Positions 63,801-64,000 of a stretch of DNA of 64,000 nt are shown here, piece by piece (within the stretch, counting starts at the first letter, position 1; the number at the start of each line of letters is the position of its first letter). Position numbers and translations under genes: made by a program. The notes beneath the pieces were generated by a model that made no database searches, was not told the origin of the DNA, and saw only the letters and a list, made by a program, of their open reading frames with translations. Origin of the DNA: Artocarpus heterophyllus (Eukaryota > Streptophyta > Magnoliopsida > Rosales > Moraceae); assembly GCA_025403435.1 (NCBI GenBank), contig CM046332.1:1781530-1845529 (forward strand), given 5' to 3'.

Positions 63801-64000
63801 ACAATAGTGGTGCAGTGGCAAATTCAAGGGAACCTAGAAGCCATAAAAGAGGAAAGTATATAGAGAGAAAATATCATTTGATCAGAGAAATAGAACAACG
63901 AGGCGATGTGAAAGTTATGAAGATAGCGTCGGATAACAACCTTGCCGACCTTTTCACCAAGACGTTACTTGCAAAGAGCTTCGAGGCACACTTGGAAGGC
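60881..64000 (+). pseudogene. Copia pol (protease, integrase, reverse transcriptase, RNase H), element G, incomplete at the window edge
   Basis: Protease 'DSG' is replaced by D-L-E near 60961. The integrase zinc region has Tyr for the second His ('HLRLGY', near 61390). The integrase core keeps 'LRSDQGGEY' and the D-x35-E Glu ('NGVAERRN', near 61860). A poly-A expansion at about 62612-62625 shifts the frame inside reverse transcriptase, whose YVDD box is at 63048-63059. A further shift lies between 63212 and 63368. RNase H runs to the window end ('YCDNSGAV', 'NLADLFTKTL'). Stops are frequent, for example 61354, 61693 and 62350. Confidence 0.85.

Larger units (their letters stand above)
46411..64000 (+). 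mobile_element. Copia element G, interrupted by element A, continues past the right edge
   Basis: A Copia retrotransposon with a 5' LTR beginning TGTTGGGC at 46411, split by element A at 48486, and completed by TTCCAACA at 58238-58245. A degenerate primer site, leader, gag, protease, integrase, reverse transcriptase and RNase H follow. The window ends inside the last RNase H codons, just before the expected 3' LTR. Many stops, two frameshifts and lost key residues mark it as old. Confidence 0.85.

Overview
This is a plant nuclear window, almost certainly from a eudicot. It holds one intact host gene, a ten-exon subtilisin-like protease of the SBT2.5/SBT2.6 type at about 35.0-43.2 kb on the plus strand, in a landscape built mostly of nested LTR retrotransposons. 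I cannot name the species from sequence alone.

Left block, 1-31 kb: a hierarchy of insertions. The oldest layer is a Copia relic (RNase H end and tail, 30241-31115). Next to or inside it lies an old minus-strand Gypsy element (F) with a 689-bp 5' LTR at 29552-30240 and a decayed gag. That gag is split into three pieces (28445-29551, 19051-19354, 7075-7581) by later insertions. One is a Gypsy element with an Athila/Tat-like pol (E, 7582-19045, target-site duplication CTGAC). Another is a gag/pol-free LTR element (D, 19355-28439, target-site duplication GCTTC). The third is a Copia element (C, 3471-7074), itself interrupted by an inverted, internally deleted relative (B, 1-3470).

The most unusual object is element D. 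It has 2.4-kb LTRs, an initiator-Met-tRNA primer site and a purine tract, so it looks mobile. Its 4.2-kb interior has no gag or pol. Instead it carries two uninterrupted intronless ORFs: a 173-residue basic protein with a four-Cys cluster, and a LOG-like cytokinin riboside monophosphate phosphoribohydrolase. Each D LTR also holds eight GGTCAA (W-box core) repeats at an exact 10-bp period.

Middle block, 31-46 kb: the SBT2 gene, with a probable 5'-UTR intron, a hAT-like non-autonomous insertion in intron 7, one member of a MITE family on each side, and two inverted copies of another small element downstream.

Right block, 46-64 kb: a Copia element (A, 48487-58232, target-site duplication TTTTA) inserted eight bases before the end of the 5' LTR of a second Copia element (G), which runs off the right edge just before its 3' LTR. 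Both have decayed polyproteins, G more so than A.

A recurring theme is that the three youngest elements (A, D, E) carry short GC-rich motif arrays in their LTRs with spacing close to whole helical turns (10, 21 or 22 bp). A and E repeat the motif internally. These arrays, together with the D cargo, are what most deserve follow-up. I saw no rRNA genes and no convincing tRNA gene.
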